Shown here: positions 17,101-25,663 of the stretch, one piece after another
How the letters are laid out: the number at the start of each line of letters is the position of its first letter
Numbering within the stretch: the first letter of the stretch is position 1
The notes under the pieces: model-generated
The model's input: only the letters and a program-made list of their open reading frames with translations
What the model was told of the DNA's origin: nothing
Database searches by the model: none
NCBI RefSeq assembly: GCF_036237315.1
Contig: NZ_CP108356.1
Location: forward strand, 4,460,501-4,524,500
From: Streptomyces sp. NBC_01351
Lineage (GTDB): Bacteria; Actinomycetota; Actinomycetes; Streptomycetales; Streptomycetaceae
DNA length: 64,000 nucleotides
Direction: 5' to 3'
Program-made: the position numbers and the translations under genes

Positions 17101-18334
17101 GAGCGATTTCCTTGCCGGGAGCGTGAGCGCTCGGGGCGCAGTGCGCACGCGTGGCGTCGGCGGGCCGCCCGGGCCGGGAGGTCCGGGCAGGCTCGCCGGT
17201 CCGGGCCTTCCGGGGGCGCGGGCCCTGTTCGTACGTGCGGAACGCGGCCCAGCACAGGGTCAGCGCTGCGGCGAACAGTGGTAGCCACAGCAGTCGGGCG
17301 GCTATCCAGCCCGGGGACCCGGGCACGGTGTGCAGGCCGGGCAGGTCGGCCGAGACGAGCAGTCCGAGGGCGGTGACGGCCATCATGGCGGTCTGGTGCC
17401 ACAGGAAGACCGTCATGGCGGAGAGGTTCACCAGGGCCACCTTCGCCCAGGCCGTCGGCCGCCGCATGGCCCGTGCCAGCGGGTCGCGCACCAGCAGCGC
17501 CAGCCCGCACTGGGCCACGCCGAAGGCGACCGCGGCGAGCGTCGGCGGGTTCAGATTCGATATCGAGGCCCCGGGGACACCGACCATGGACGCCGGGTAC
17601 CCGCCCCAGAGGACCAGCGCGGCAGTGGCCACGGTGCCCGCACCGAGGAGCAGGGCGGGCGAGCGGCGACCGGCGAACGAGCCGGAGGCCCAGGCGGCGC
17701 CCAGCGTGTAGGGGACGAGCCAGCCGGCGGCGACATTGACCCAGCCGACCCAGTCGGGCCCGCCGAACCCGAACCGCCACACGTCGACGCTCGCCACCAC
17801 GGCCAGCGGCCACAGCGGGCTGAGCCGCGCCACCAGCGGCGTCGCAGCGGTGAGCACCGCGAACACCAGCAGGAACCACAGAGGCGACAACACCAGCTTG
17901 AGCAGCGTCCGTACGGTGTCCAGCTCGACCCCGCCGATCAGCATCCCGGCGGCCACCACGGCCCACAGGACGAGCACGGCCGCAACCGGGCGGAACAGCC
18001 GGCCCAACCTCTGCCCCACCCACGTGCGGTACGAATCCCCGCGCGCCCGCGCCGACGCGTACCCCATGGCGGCGACGTGACCGCCGACCAGGAAGAAGGC
18101 GGCAAGGGTCTGGAACACCCAGGACACCGGGGCCAGCCAGGGCATGTGCGCCAGCGGACTCGTGGTGCTCAGACCGCCGTCGGCGGTGGTCAGGGCGGTG
18201 ACGAGCCAGTGGCCGAGGACCACGCCGAGGATCGCGAAGGCCCGCAGCGTGTCCACGCTCCGGTCCCGCCCGGCAGGGGTGGAGGCATCGATCCCGGCGG
18301 CCAGTACGGCCCAGCGGGTGCGGAGCTCAGGCAC
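17093..18334 (-). CDS. Acyltransferase-3 family membrane protein
   Basis: A 413-residue polytopic protein with about ten hydrophobic segments. The N-terminal motif RSVDTLRAFAILGVVLGHWL contains the conserved R/H of acyltransferase-3 enzymes, and LSAMTVFLWHQTAMM is a later family signature. Members move acetyl or other acyl groups onto exported sugars or lipids. The last ~50 residues are basic, Pro/Ala-rich and probably cytoplasmic. It overlaps both neighbours by eight bases, so it is part of a coupled four-gene unit. Confidence 0.85.
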   Translation of the reverse strand: MPELRTRWAVLAAGIDASTPAGRDRSVDTLRAFAILGVVLGHWLVTALTTADGGLSTTSPLAHMPWLAPVSWVFQTLAAFFLVGGHVAAMGYASARARGDSYRTWVGQRLGRLFRPVAAVLVLWAVVAAGMLIGGVELDTVRTLLKLVLSPLWFLLVFAVLTAATPLVARLSPLWPLAVVASVDVWRFGFGGPDWVGWVNVAAGWLVPYTLGAAWASGSFAGRRSPALLLGAGTVATAALVLWGGYPASMVGVPGASISNLNPPTLAAVAFGVAQCGLALLVRDPLARAMRRPTAWAKVALVNLSAMTVFLWHQTAMMAVTALGLLVSADLPGLHTVPGSPGWIAARLLWLPLFAAALTLCWAAFRTYEQGPRPRKARTGEPARTSRPGRPADATRAHCAPSAHAPGKEIAHV

Positions 18335-19427
18335 GGGTGGCCTCCGAGACGGTAGCGGTGGTGGTCGCGGCGCCGGCGGTGCCCGCGGTCCTGGCGGAGC
18401 CGAGGACGATCGCGGCCAGGCCGTCGAGGGACTCGGTGCCGGGCTTCAGGTAGTCGCTGTGCCCGCCGGGACCGGCAGCGAACGCCTTGGCTCCGAAGGC
18501 GGGGTCGACGGGATCGGGGCCGAAGCCGATTCCGCCGAGCCGGACGTGCGGGACATCCGCGATCCAGTCCCCGCCACCGCGCCCGGCCCATACCCGGGCA
18601 CTCGTCGGCAGCTCCCCGGCCGAGTCGGCCCCCGTACCCGGGCTGCCGAACAGCGCGATGTCGGCGACCGAGGGCCCGGTCGGCGTACGGGCGCAGACCA
18701 CGGAACCGTACGAATGGCAGAGCAGCGAGAGCTGCGCGCCGGGCCCGGCCATGTCACTCAACCGGCCGAGGAACGGGGCCAGTTCGCCGGCGGCTTGGTC
18801 CGCGCGCTCGGCGGTCAGCACGGTCGTGCTGACCGTGCCGGGGGTGTCGTACCCGAGCCAGGCGACCACGGCGGAGCGCGGATGCTCGGCCTGGAGGCGC
18901 TGCTGAAGGGTGACAGCCCCGGCACGGAACCTTTGGTAGGTGTCGAGAGTCGTATCGGAGCCGGGCACGAGAACGGCGACCCGGTCGGCGGTCTCCAGCT
19001 CCCCGAAGACCTCGACGGCCCTGCCCCTGCCGCGCCCGTCGAAGGCGAGGAACTGGGCCGTGCCGGCCGCCTCCATTGCGCGGAGCTTGGCGGCCCGCCC
19101 GGTCCGGCCGGCCTCCTCGGCCATCCGGGCCGCCTCCGTGAGGCCGACTCGGTTGGCCGCGTACCGGGTGTGCGGTGCCGCGTCCTCGGCCATCGCCGCG
19201 GGCGGGGGAGCGGGAACGTCGGCGGAAGCGGCGGCGGAGACGGGGAATATGACGGCTGCGGCGACCAGGGCCGCCAGCAGGGTCCGATGGGCCCGACCGC
19301 GTGCGGGCCGTGCGGGCTGGATGCGCTCCCTCGTACCGGCCGCTGCCACCGCGTCCACCGCTTCCGCCGTTTCCGTCGTGAGCGCCGTGCGTGCCGTTCC
19401 CGCTGTTCCCGCCGTTCCCGCCGCCAT
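18327..19427 (-). CDS. Secreted or anchored alpha/beta hydrolase (DUF1023-like)
   Basis: A 366-residue protein, first gene of the minus-strand block; GAAGGAAG lies five bases upstream of ATG 19427. It has a long Ala/Gly/Thr-rich N-terminus of ~45 residues, then a hydrophobic export segment (TLLAALVAAAVIFPVSAAA). The mature region has the DUF1023 pattern: VAVLVPGSDTTLDTYQRF, VVAWLGYDTP, and the nucleophile elbow LLCHSYGSVV. A His in GPGGHSDYLKPGTES near residue 325 may complete the triad. Substrate unknown; a lipid or cell-wall ester is plausible beside an acyltransferase. Confidence 0.82.
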   Translation of the reverse strand: MAAGTAGTAGTARTALTTETAEAVDAVAAAGTRERIQPARPARGRAHRTLLAALVAAAVIFPVSAAASADVPAPPPAAMAEDAAPHTRYAANRVGLTEAARMAEEAGRTGRAAKLRAMEAAGTAQFLAFDGRGRGRAVEVFGELETADRVAVLVPGSDTTLDTYQRFRAGAVTLQQRLQAEHPRSAVVAWLGYDTPGTVSTTVLTAERADQAAGELAPFLGRLSDMAGPGAQLSLLCHSYGSVVCARTPTGPSVADIALFGSPGTGADSAGELPTSARVWAGRGGGDWIADVPHVRLGGIGFGPDPVDPAFGAKAFAAGPGGHSDYLKPGTESLDGLAAIVLGSARTAGTAGAATTTATVSEATRA

Positions 19428-19605
19428 GGTGTCTTCCTTCGGTCCGGAAGAGCCCTCGGCGCCCTTCTCTTGATCCGAAGTTAGGAATCAGGCCCCGTCG
19501 TCGGCGTCACGCTGCGGAGCGGTGTTCGCGCGTAGCTCTCAGGTATGACGAGGGCTACGCAAGCGCTCGAAGACCCTGACGGAGACGCCGGGTTAAGGTC
19601 GAAGA

Positions 19606-20091
19606 GTGATCGACACTGACTGGCGTCACGACCGCATCGGCAGCGCGCACCGCAGGGAGAACCCCACCGTCATGCGCCGTCTCACCTCGGGATTCGCCGC
19701 CATCGGGGACCGGCAGTTCCTGCCCGGGTACTCGGTGCTGCTGACCGAGGACCCCGCCGTGACCCGGCTCTCCGACCTGTCCCGGGAGCGCAGGATCGCG
19801 TACCTCTGCGACATGGAACGGCTCGCCGAGGCCGTCGAGCGGGCCTGCCGGCGCCTCGACCCGGCCTTCCGCCGCGTGAACATCGAGATCCTGGGCAACA
19901 CCGACCCGTACCTCCACGCCCACGTCTGGCCCCGCTACGACTGGGAGCCCGCCGACCAAGTGCGGTTGCCGGTCTGGCTGTACGAGGAGGAGCAGTACTG
20001 GCGGGGCGAGCAGCACGCACTGGCCCCGCGCCACGACGGCTTGCGGGCCGCCATCGGGGAGGAACTGGACGCGCTCGGAGAGGTCTCCTAG
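19606..20091 (+). CDS. HIT-like (histidine triad) protein
   Basis: A 161-residue protein from GTG 19606. The segment VNIEILGNTDPYLHAHVWPR holds the H-x-H core of the histidine triad, preceded by the ligand-binding Asn and followed by RYDWEP. HIT proteins hydrolyse nucleotidyl phosphate bonds such as Ap4A. The third triad position appears to be Trp/Pro, so it is a variant. It stands alone, divergent from the DUF1023-like gene. Confidence 0.75.
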   Translation: MIDTDWRHDRIGSAHRRENPTVMRRLTSGFAAIGDRQFLPGYSVLLTEDPAVTRLSDLSRERRIAYLCDMERLAEAVERACRRLDPAFRRVNIEILGNTDPYLHAHVWPRYDWEPADQVRLPVWLYEEEQYWRGEQHALAPRHDGLRAAIGEELDALGEVS

Positions 20092-20131
20092 CTCGCGGGT
20101 GTGGGCGCGGGTGTGGGGGCTGGGGTGCGGA

Positions 20132-20521
20132 TCAGTCCGCGACCAGAGGTTCCACGTAGCCCGCGCGCCAGCGGGGGGCGGGGTCCTGGCCGGGGCTGGT
20201 CCAGTACTCCCGTGCCCGCACGATCTCCCCGTCCCGCACCGTCCACAGGGAGACGGCCCGGTAGACGACGTGGTCCTGAGGTATCTCCACCTCGGTAACG
20301 ACGAGGTTGCCGTCCGCGAGGATGCGCAGCACCTCAACGGATCTCTCGTCCGTGTAGCCCTCGTCGCTGTTCACGGCGATGAAGTTGGCGCGACCCACGA
20401 TGCGTTCACCGCTCACCGGCCATTCGATGACCGCGTCCTCGGCGATGAGTTCGGCCACGCCGTTCCAGTCGCGTGCCTCGATCCGCTCCCACAGTTGTGC
20501 CACAACCTTCAACGGCTCCAT
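20132..20521 (-). CDS. SnoaL-like / NTF2-fold protein
   Basis: A 129-residue protein with the pattern of the NTF2-like cone fold: WERIEARDWNGVAELIAEDA, VIEWPVSGERIVGRANFI, then three long strands ending VYRAVSLWTVRDGEIVRARE. Members bind or isomerise small hydrophobic ligands, or serve no catalytic role. No partner gene is adjacent. Complete by length. Confidence 0.8.
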   Translation of the reverse strand: MEPLKVVAQLWERIEARDWNGVAELIAEDAVIEWPVSGERIVGRANFIAVNSDEGYTDERSVEVLRILADGNLVVTEVEIPQDHVVYRAVSLWTVRDGEIVRAREYWTSPGQDPAPRWRAGYVEPLVAD

Positions 20522-20603
20522 GTGCCGCAGTGTCCGACAGCCGCGTTATACGTAACAAGCTTTGCTTGCAGGCTTATTGACTTCGACACAAAACGGTGTG
20601 GGG

Positions 20604-21746
20604 TCAGGGGCTCGCCGTTGGTGCGGTGGGTGGGCGGGGGTCTTCGTCGCCGCTCATCACCGCGTACACGCTGCCGGTGGAGAGCACGGTGACGGCCGCG
20701 GCCACCGCGAGGAAGAAGGCGGTGGAGGCGGTTCGGGGGCGGGGCGGGGGTTCCGCTTCCAGTGGTGGGTAGGTGGAGTACGCGGGCGGGATCGGGGTGC
20801 GGGTCGGGGGAGCGGCGCGGTCCGGGCCGGCGTCCTCGCGGTCGAGGAGGCGTACGGCGTGCCGACCGATGTTGGCCACCAGTGGCGTGGGGAGCCAGGG
20901 CTCGGGCGGGGTGTGTGGGTTGCGCGGGCCGCGTGGGCCGCGTGGGCCGCGTGGGCCGCGCAGGCTGCCGACGCGGGGTGCTATCTCGGCCGGTGCCGGG
21001 CGGGCTGCGGGGTCGCTGTGGAGGCAGTCCCGTAGGAGGTCACGCAGTTCCGGGGGTAGGTCGTCCGGGTAGAGATCCGATTCCGCTTTCGCCTTTGCCT
21101 TCGGTTTCGGTTCGTTGGAGGGGAGCCGTCCGGTGGCCGCGTAGGCGAGGACGGTGCCGAGGGCGAAGACGTCGCGGGCGAGGTCCGGAGGCGGGGCCGC
21201 GAAGCCGAGGGGATGGCCGATGAGGCGTGGGCCGTCGAGGGTGAGCAGGACGTTCGAGGGCTTCAGGCAGTGGTGGGCGAGCCCTGCACGGTGGAGGTCC
21301 TGGAGGGCGTCCGCCAGGCCGCGGGCCAGGGCGATCAGGGAACGGCCCGGCAGCGGGCCGAAGTCGTCGGCGACGACCTGCTCCAGGCTCGGCCCGGCGA
21401 CGTACTCGGTGGCGAACCAGAGGCTCTCGGACTCGGTGTCGGCGTCGAGGACGGGAGCCGTGTGCGGGCCGGCCAGGCGCCGGGCCGCGGTGGTGTCCTC
21501 GCGGAAGCGGTTGCGGAAGTCCTGGTGGGCGGCGAGCTCGTGGCGGATGAGGGTGAGGGCGACGGTGCGGGGGCGGGCGGGGCCGCGGGTGGGGTGGTGG
21601 TCGTGGTGGCCGCGGTGGTCGTCGCGCTCGGAGCGGGCGAGGTAGACCGGGCCGATGTCCGGGCCGACGTCCCGGCTGGTGCCGAGTCGGGACAGCAGGC
21701 GGTACGGGCCGATGCTGTGCGGGTCGCACGGGTGCAGTTGTTTCAT
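20604..21746 (-). CDS. Membrane-anchored Ser/Thr protein-kinase-like protein, probable pseudokinase
   Basis: A 380-residue protein with an N-terminal kinase fold (residues ~12-265) and a C-terminal membrane segment (~335-358) with a short outer tail. The catalytic residues are replaced. The VAxK lysine is Thr65. HRDLKPxN reads HHCLKPSN (Cys160 in place of Asp). The DFG position reads GHP (177-179). Hydrophobic spine and RDVFALG segments are kept, so the fold should persist as a binding module. Between kinase and membrane is a (RGP)n run encoded by 9-bp tandem units, then a Pro-rich linker. Confidence 0.8.
   Translation of the reverse strand: MKQLHPCDPHSIGPYRLLSRLGTSRDVGPDIGPVYLARSERDDHRGHHDHHPTRGPARPRTVALTLIRHELAAHQDFRNRFREDTTAARRLAGPHTAPVLDADTESESLWFATEYVAGPSLEQVVADDFGPLPGRSLIALARGLADALQDLHRAGLAHHCLKPSNVLLTLDGPRLIGHPLGFAAPPPDLARDVFALGTVLAYAATGRLPSNEPKPKAKAKAESDLYPDDLPPELRDLLRDCLHSDPAARPAPAEIAPRVGSLRGPRGPRGPRGPRNPHTPPEPWLPTPLVANIGRHAVRLLDREDAGPDRAAPPTRTPIPPAYSTYPPLEAEPPPRPRTASTAFFLAVAAAVTVLSTGSVYAVMSGDEDPRPPTAPTASP
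20922..20957. repeat. 9-bp tandem repeat encoding Arg-Gly-Pro units
   Basis: Four copies of GCGYGGGCC in frame inside the pseudokinase gene encode a short collagen-like (RGP)n linker. The number of units could vary between strains by slippage. Confidence 0.85.
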
Positions 21747-21842
21747 GGCCGGGTGGTCCCTCCCCCTGACGGCTCCCGCAGCAGAGGACGACCGGGGGCC
21801 GCGGGAGGTTGCTTACGGGAGCGTCCGAGGGTGGCGCCGGGC

Positions 21843-21975
21843 GCCGCTGCTGGGGCTCCGCCCCAGGCCCCGCGCCTCAAACGCCGGCGGGGCTGAGGGG
21901 GGTGTGCCTCGGGCACCGGCGGGGCTGAGGGGGGTGTGTGCCGCGAGCGCCGGCGGGGGTGAGGGGAGTGTGTCG
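21843..21975. repeat. Extragenic GC-rich repeat, dispersed Streptomyces type, with decayed tandem copies
   Basis: The 392-base gap before 22139 starts with a GGGCTCCGCCCC...CTCAAACGCCGGCGGGGCTGA element. Two or three shorter copies of CCGGCGGGG(C/G)TGAGGGG with a GTGTG spacer follow. Related elements lie at 28809-28875 and, inverted, at 36106-36230. No ORF of credible composition is present. The remaining ~160 bases before the next gene show nothing recognisable. Confidence 0.7.
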
Positions 21976-22138
21976 TGAGCGACACCCGCGAGTTCGCGAA
22001 AGCCGAAGGCTCTTCATGTCCTTTGTCAGCGTAGGTAGTCGTCCGCGATGCGCTGACCTGGCCTGACTATGTCCATTGACCGACGACCTGCGTCAGGTGG
22101 ACTGCCAACGGCAGTTCGGGGAGAAAGAAGGATCGACA

Positions 22139-22609
22139 GTGTCCGGCGAGCACGATGAGGCAGGGTTTCGGTTCGGATGGCGTGGCAGTCATTACGCCGG
22201 CACGCCTGTTGACGACCTGTGGTTGGCGATCAATAAGGATCCGGACGGTACCTGGTGCCTCGACGCGTACTTCATCGGACGCACGACACTGATGGGTGGC
22301 GCACCGCGGGTCGCCGCGTTTGCCCAGTGGCTGCTGGCCTGCCCACCCGACGGCCGGTATGAGAAGGAGTTCACGCTGGTCGACAGCGAACCGCAGAGCG
22401 GATCGCGCCGGCTCACAGACGGTACTCGGCTCACCGCCGAAATCCTGTTGGGCCGTGAAGAAGCGGGTGGGCCCGAGTATCTCCAAGTGCTCTTGTCCGG
22501 CGAGATTCACAACTACGCCTTTGCGGTGTGCGCACCGCTGGAATGCCAGCGGGTGCTTCGCGCTGAGCTAGAAGCCGCCGCGGCCCGACTCCTCGCCTCA
22601 CGCGCCTAG
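22139..22609 (+). CDS. Hypothetical protein
   Basis: A 156-residue soluble protein. GTG 22139 follows an AAGAAGG sequence, and an ATG at 22076 is an in-frame alternative. It has alternating beta pattern early (FRFGWRG, LWLAINKDPDGTW, DAYFIGRTTL) and a helical Ala-rich end. No family was recognised. Base composition is visibly less GC-rich than the core genes, and it borders repeat DNA and an integrase relic, so it may be acquired. Confidence 0.55.
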   Translation: MSGEHDEAGFRFGWRGSHYAGTPVDDLWLAINKDPDGTWCLDAYFIGRTTLMGGAPRVAAFAQWLLACPPDGRYEKEFTLVDSEPQSGSRRLTDGTRLTAEILLGREEAGGPEYLQVLLSGEIHNYAFAVCAPLECQRVLRAELEAAAARLLASRA

Positions 22610-22759
22610 GTTCGCCGGCCAAGAAGCCGCAACAACTGTGTTCGCTGTCTAGACGCCTTGGTTGGATGACAACGGACACGCAGCACGCGACGCAGCATGA
22701 CTTGCGGTCTGTCTCAACGAACCGAGTCCATGCGTCTCATCCAATCCAGTCCATGCAAG

Positions 22760-23331
22760 TCAGCAGCAAGCAAGTGCACGACCAACTTCGATGAGACAGG
22801 ACACTTCAGCGGGAACCCGAGGGTCTGTTGCCGGGATTCTCGGGGTTGCCGTCTTGGGTTCGCGGTGAAGTTGCGGGGTCGTTCTCCAGGGCCGCTCCAG
22901 GATCTGACGGGCGGAGTTCGCGTAGCGGATGGCGGTCTTCTCGTCGAGGCCGAAGACCTCGGCGAGGTGGAGCGGGTCAGGGCCGTGGGTGAGGGTTTCC
23001 TCAAGCTGACGGTCCATGCGGAGCCGCTCCAGCGTCGCGGTCTGGCCGCGCAAGGCCTCGGTGATCCACACACACACACCGCTGACCGGGCGGGTGTCCA
23101 TGGTGATGTGCCGGCTGACGATCAGGTGCGGGTTTGCCGTGCTGGGCCACCGCCGGCGGCGGTAATCGAGCCAGGCGCGGATCGCCTGGCGGGTGAGGTC
23201 GTCGAGCGGGCGGGCGCGGCCGGGCTGGCGTGGACGGTGGCCAGGGCCAGGGCCAGGGCGAGCCGTGCGGCCGGCGTGGTCGCCGCGTCGACGGCGGCAC
23301 GGACCTCGTCGCCGAGCCGCTGCGGCCTCAC
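22760..23331 (-). pseudogene. Remnant of a tyrosine-recombinase/integrase-like gene
   Basis: On the minus strand one frame encodes RLGDEVRAAVDAATTPAARL followed by an Ala/Leu-rich helix. After a frameshift near 23210 another frame continues with RQAIRAWLDYRRRRWPSTAN, HLIVSRHIT and, further on, DPLHLAEVFGLDEKTAIRYA. The last motif is typical of the C-terminus of actinobacterial integrase/recombinase-like proteins. The N-terminal half is missing upstream of 23331. The ~150 bases before 22760 and the ~110 bases after 23331 hold no recognisable gene. This marks an old mobile-element insertion. Confidence 0.6.
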
Positions 23332-23440
23332 GGAGGAGATTTCGGGTTGGCTCCGACGGGTTTCGTCACCACGCAGGCGATGCCATCCGCCCGCTCATGG
23401 AGTGCAGTCTCCGAGCCAGGTCAGGACCGGCCCGACCGAG

Positions 23441-24196
23441 TCAGCGGGAATCCGTTGCGTCGTCCTCGGCCGGCCCGGGGGCTGCCGTGCTGTCGGCGGC
23501 CTGGCCGGCGGCTCGTTCCGCGCGGAGTTCTTCGGCGACGTCGTAGGCCCGGCCCGGGTCGTAGATGGTGACCGTAGTGCCGGGGCTGTACATCGCGGCT
23601 GCCCGGGGCGTGTACCGGTAGATTTCGACGCCGCGTTCGGCGGCTATGCCGTCGACCTCGCCGACGGGTACCCGCCACAGCTCGGCGGTGTGGGACCGGG
23701 TCCACCACTCGTCCGGACGCAGGAAGTCTCGCTTGACCTCCGTCTGACGCTCCACCGCCACCTGGACCTGGCCGAGTTGCTCGGTCAACCAGCCGGTCAG
23801 CGCCTGTGCGTCGACCCGAGAGAGCGGTGCGGACGTCGCCGGTTCGCACTCCACCGTCTCGCTGTCGGTATGCAACACCACCTTGATCGACTGTCGCTGC
23901 CCCAGACTGAGTCGCTCGATGACGACGACTCGCTGCAGATCAGCCATCGCCATGGTCGACGAACGCAGAAAGCGGGCGATCACGACCTGGGCCGGAGTTC
24001 CCAGGGGGCGTAGCTCGCCCCACCGCGCCGTCAGGGAGACCGTGACGTACATCATGGCCACGGTGAGCACGATCACTGCGACCACCGTGAGCGCCAGTAG
24101 GACCCAGAAACTGCCCCAGAAGAGTGAGTTCCCCGAGATCACGGCGGCCACCAGAGCGGCCAGCAGAAGTGGGGCTGCGACCACCGGCGGGACCAT
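23441..24196 (-). CDS. Hypothetical membrane protein
   Basis: A 251-residue protein with two adjacent transmembrane helices near the N-terminus (PLLLAALVAAVISG and a long segment ending VAVIVLTVAMMYVTVSL), then a cytoplasmic domain of ~190 residues. ATG 24196 is preferred over TTG 24223, though neither has a clear ribosome binding site. The soluble part contains LGTPAQVVIARFLRSS and an acidic Ala-rich tail. No family recognised. It lies next to the integrase relic and a direct repeat (TTCGGTGAGAC twice, 24208-24235). Confidence 0.55.
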   Translation of the reverse strand: MVPPVVAAPLLLAALVAAVISGNSLFWGSFWVLLALTVVAVIVLTVAMMYVTVSLTARWGELRPLGTPAQVVIARFLRSSTMAMADLQRVVVIERLSLGQRQSIKVVLHTDSETVECEPATSAPLSRVDAQALTGWLTEQLGQVQVAVERQTEVKRDFLRPDEWWTRSHTAELWRVPVGEVDGIAAERGVEIYRYTPRAAAMYSPGTTVTIYDPGRAYDVAEELRAERAAGQAADSTAAPGPAEDDATDSR

Positions 24197-24243
24197 TGGC
24201 CAAGGTTCGGTGAGACTGACCAACCTTCGGTGAGACGGGACAG

Positions 24244-24370
24244 GAGGGGGTGTGCCGCGAGTGCCGGCCGCGCTGGAGGGGGTGCCGCGAGTGCCGGCCG
24301 CGCTGGAGGTGGTGTGCCGTAAGCGCCGGCCGGCTGAGGGCGTGCCTCAGGTGTCGGCCGGGCCGGCGGG
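24244..24370. repeat. Tandem GC-rich extragenic units upstream of the hypothetical membrane gene
   Basis: Three to four copies of a ~29-base unit built on GTGCCG(C/T)(G/A)AG(T/C)GCCGGCCG are arranged head to tail, the last two decayed. They resemble the degraded part of the repeat at 21843-21975. No coding potential seen. Confidence 0.65.
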
Positions 24371-24401
24371 GTGGGGTTGTGGGGGTACGTGGGGGTGAGG
24401 G

Positions 24402-24968
24402 TCAGGGGGTGGTGGGGTTGGGTTCGGTTGGGGGGTTGGTCAGGGAGTCCAGGGCTGACGAGAGGCGTTCCAGGACATGGACCGTTTCCGCGAAGGCGGC
24501 GTCGCCCAGTTCGGCTGCCAGGTGGGTGGCCAGGGAGGCGTGGCCCGGGTTGATACGGGCGATGGCCGCGCGGCCCGCTGCCGTCGGGCGGAGCAGCTTC
24601 GCCCGGCGGTGGGCCGGGTTCGGGGCGTACTCGGCCAGGCCCTTCGCCGCCAGCAGGTCCGCGATGCGCTGCACGCTCTGCCGGGTGATGCCCATCTCGC
24701 GGGCGATGCCCGCCACCGGAAGGGGTTCGTGCAGGACCGCGCCCAGCACCTGCCACCAGGCAGCGGTCAGCCCGGCAGGGCGGGCCAGTTCCTCCGAGAG
24801 GGAGAGGAACTGGCCGTTCAGCCGGAAGACCCCGAGCGCGGTGCGGCTCAGCAGGTTCTGGCGGCCGCGCAGCGGATCCGGCGAGGTGGGGGAGGTGGAG
24901 GAGGTGGGGGAGGTGGGGGAGGTGGGGGAGGTGGGGGCGTCGGCCGAGGTGGGCGTGTGCTCAGGCAT
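24402..24968 (-). CDS. MarR-family regulator with Thr-Ser-Pro repeat N-terminus
   Basis: A 188-residue regulator. Residues ~40-170 form a MarR winged helix: WWQVLGAVLHEPLPVAGIAR, MGITRQSVQRIADLLAAKGL (recognition helix) and NPAHRRAKLLRPTAAGRAAI (wing). The first ~30 residues are a (TSP)n low-complexity run encoded by repeats at about 24885-24945. It overlaps the DJ-1-like gene by eight bases, so both are expressed from the promoter upstream of 25617. Palindromes at 25664-25696 are the obvious operators for autoregulation. Confidence 0.88.
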   Translation of the reverse strand: MPEHTPTSADAPTSPTSPTSPTSSTSPTSPDPLRGRQNLLSRTALGVFRLNGQFLSLSEELARPAGLTAAWWQVLGAVLHEPLPVAGIAREMGITRQSVQRIADLLAAKGLAEYAPNPAHRRAKLLRPTAAGRAAIARINPGHASLATHLAAELGDAAFAETVHVLERLSSALDSLTNPPTEPNPTTP

Positions 24969-25617
24969 CGTCCGACTCCGCCGCCGCCATCAGCACCGGG
25001 TACGCGCTCTCGTCCGAGTCGTGGAACAGCCGGTACCACGCGTCCAGCACGTCCGGCTTGTACACGTCCAGGCGGGCGAACACCTCCCGCGCGAAGGCCA
25101 CCGGTTCCGTCGGCCCCGCCGTGATCAGGTCCCCGTCCGTGACCGCGTCGGCATCGACGTAGTGCTCGGCGCCCCCGTACCCCGGCTGCGGCGCCAGGTA
25201 GAAGGAGGCCGCGCTCGTGTGGGCCCGGCCGTCCAGCACGCCCGCCCGGGCGAGCCCGGCGGTGGCCCCGCAGATCGCCGCGACCGGGACCCCGGCCGCC
25301 AGGAACTCCGCCGCCTTCGCCGCGAACGGCGCCAGGTCCTCGCTCGTGTCCCACAGCGAGGCGCCCGTGAGGATCAGCAGCGAGGAGTCCTCCGGCCGCA
25401 GGTCGGCCAGCGCCATGTCGGGAAGGACGCGCACGCCGCCCATGGTGGTCACCGGCTGCTCGGCGGCCGGGCCGACCGTACGGATCCGGTGGCCGTGCTG
25501 GGTCAGGTGGGCCGTGGTGTGGCCGGTCTCCCAGTCCGCGTACGTGTCGTAGACCGCGAGGTGGACCGACTTCCGCGGGGTTTCGTTCTGCTGGGTCTGG
25601 TGCGCCGTCTCGTTCAT
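24961..25617 (-). CDS. DJ-1/PfpI-family protein
   Basis: A 218-residue protein starting at ATG 25617. The DJ-1 fold is shown by VHLAVYDTYADWETGHTTAH, LLILTGASLWD and VPVAAICGATAGLARAGVLDGR, where the cysteine in AICGAT is the elbow nucleophile. Such proteins act as glyoxalases, isonitrile hydratases or stress chaperones. Coupling to a MarR regulator suggests an inducible response to a reactive compound. It is divergent from the aminotransferase gene, with 187 bases between them. Confidence 0.85.
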   Translation of the reverse strand: MNETAHQTQQNETPRKSVHLAVYDTYADWETGHTTAHLTQHGHRIRTVGPAAEQPVTTMGGVRVLPDMALADLRPEDSSLLILTGASLWDTSEDLAPFAAKAAEFLAAGVPVAAICGATAGLARAGVLDGRAHTSAASFYLAPQPGYGGAEHYVDADAVTDGDLITAGPTEPVAFAREVFARLDVYKPDVLDAWYRLFHDSDESAYPVLMAAAESDDA

Positions 25618-25663
25618 GGTCTTCGCCTCCGAGGTGAGGTGCGAGGGGTGCCGAACTCCGTAT

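Noticed and set aside
23064..23078. (CA)n microsatellite
   Set aside because: Only about seven dinucleotides inside the integrase relic; too short to be notable.
22697..24013. 438-residue plus-strand open frame
   Set aside because: It overlaps the integrase relic and the membrane gene on the other strand, lacks domain similarity and has shadow-type composition.
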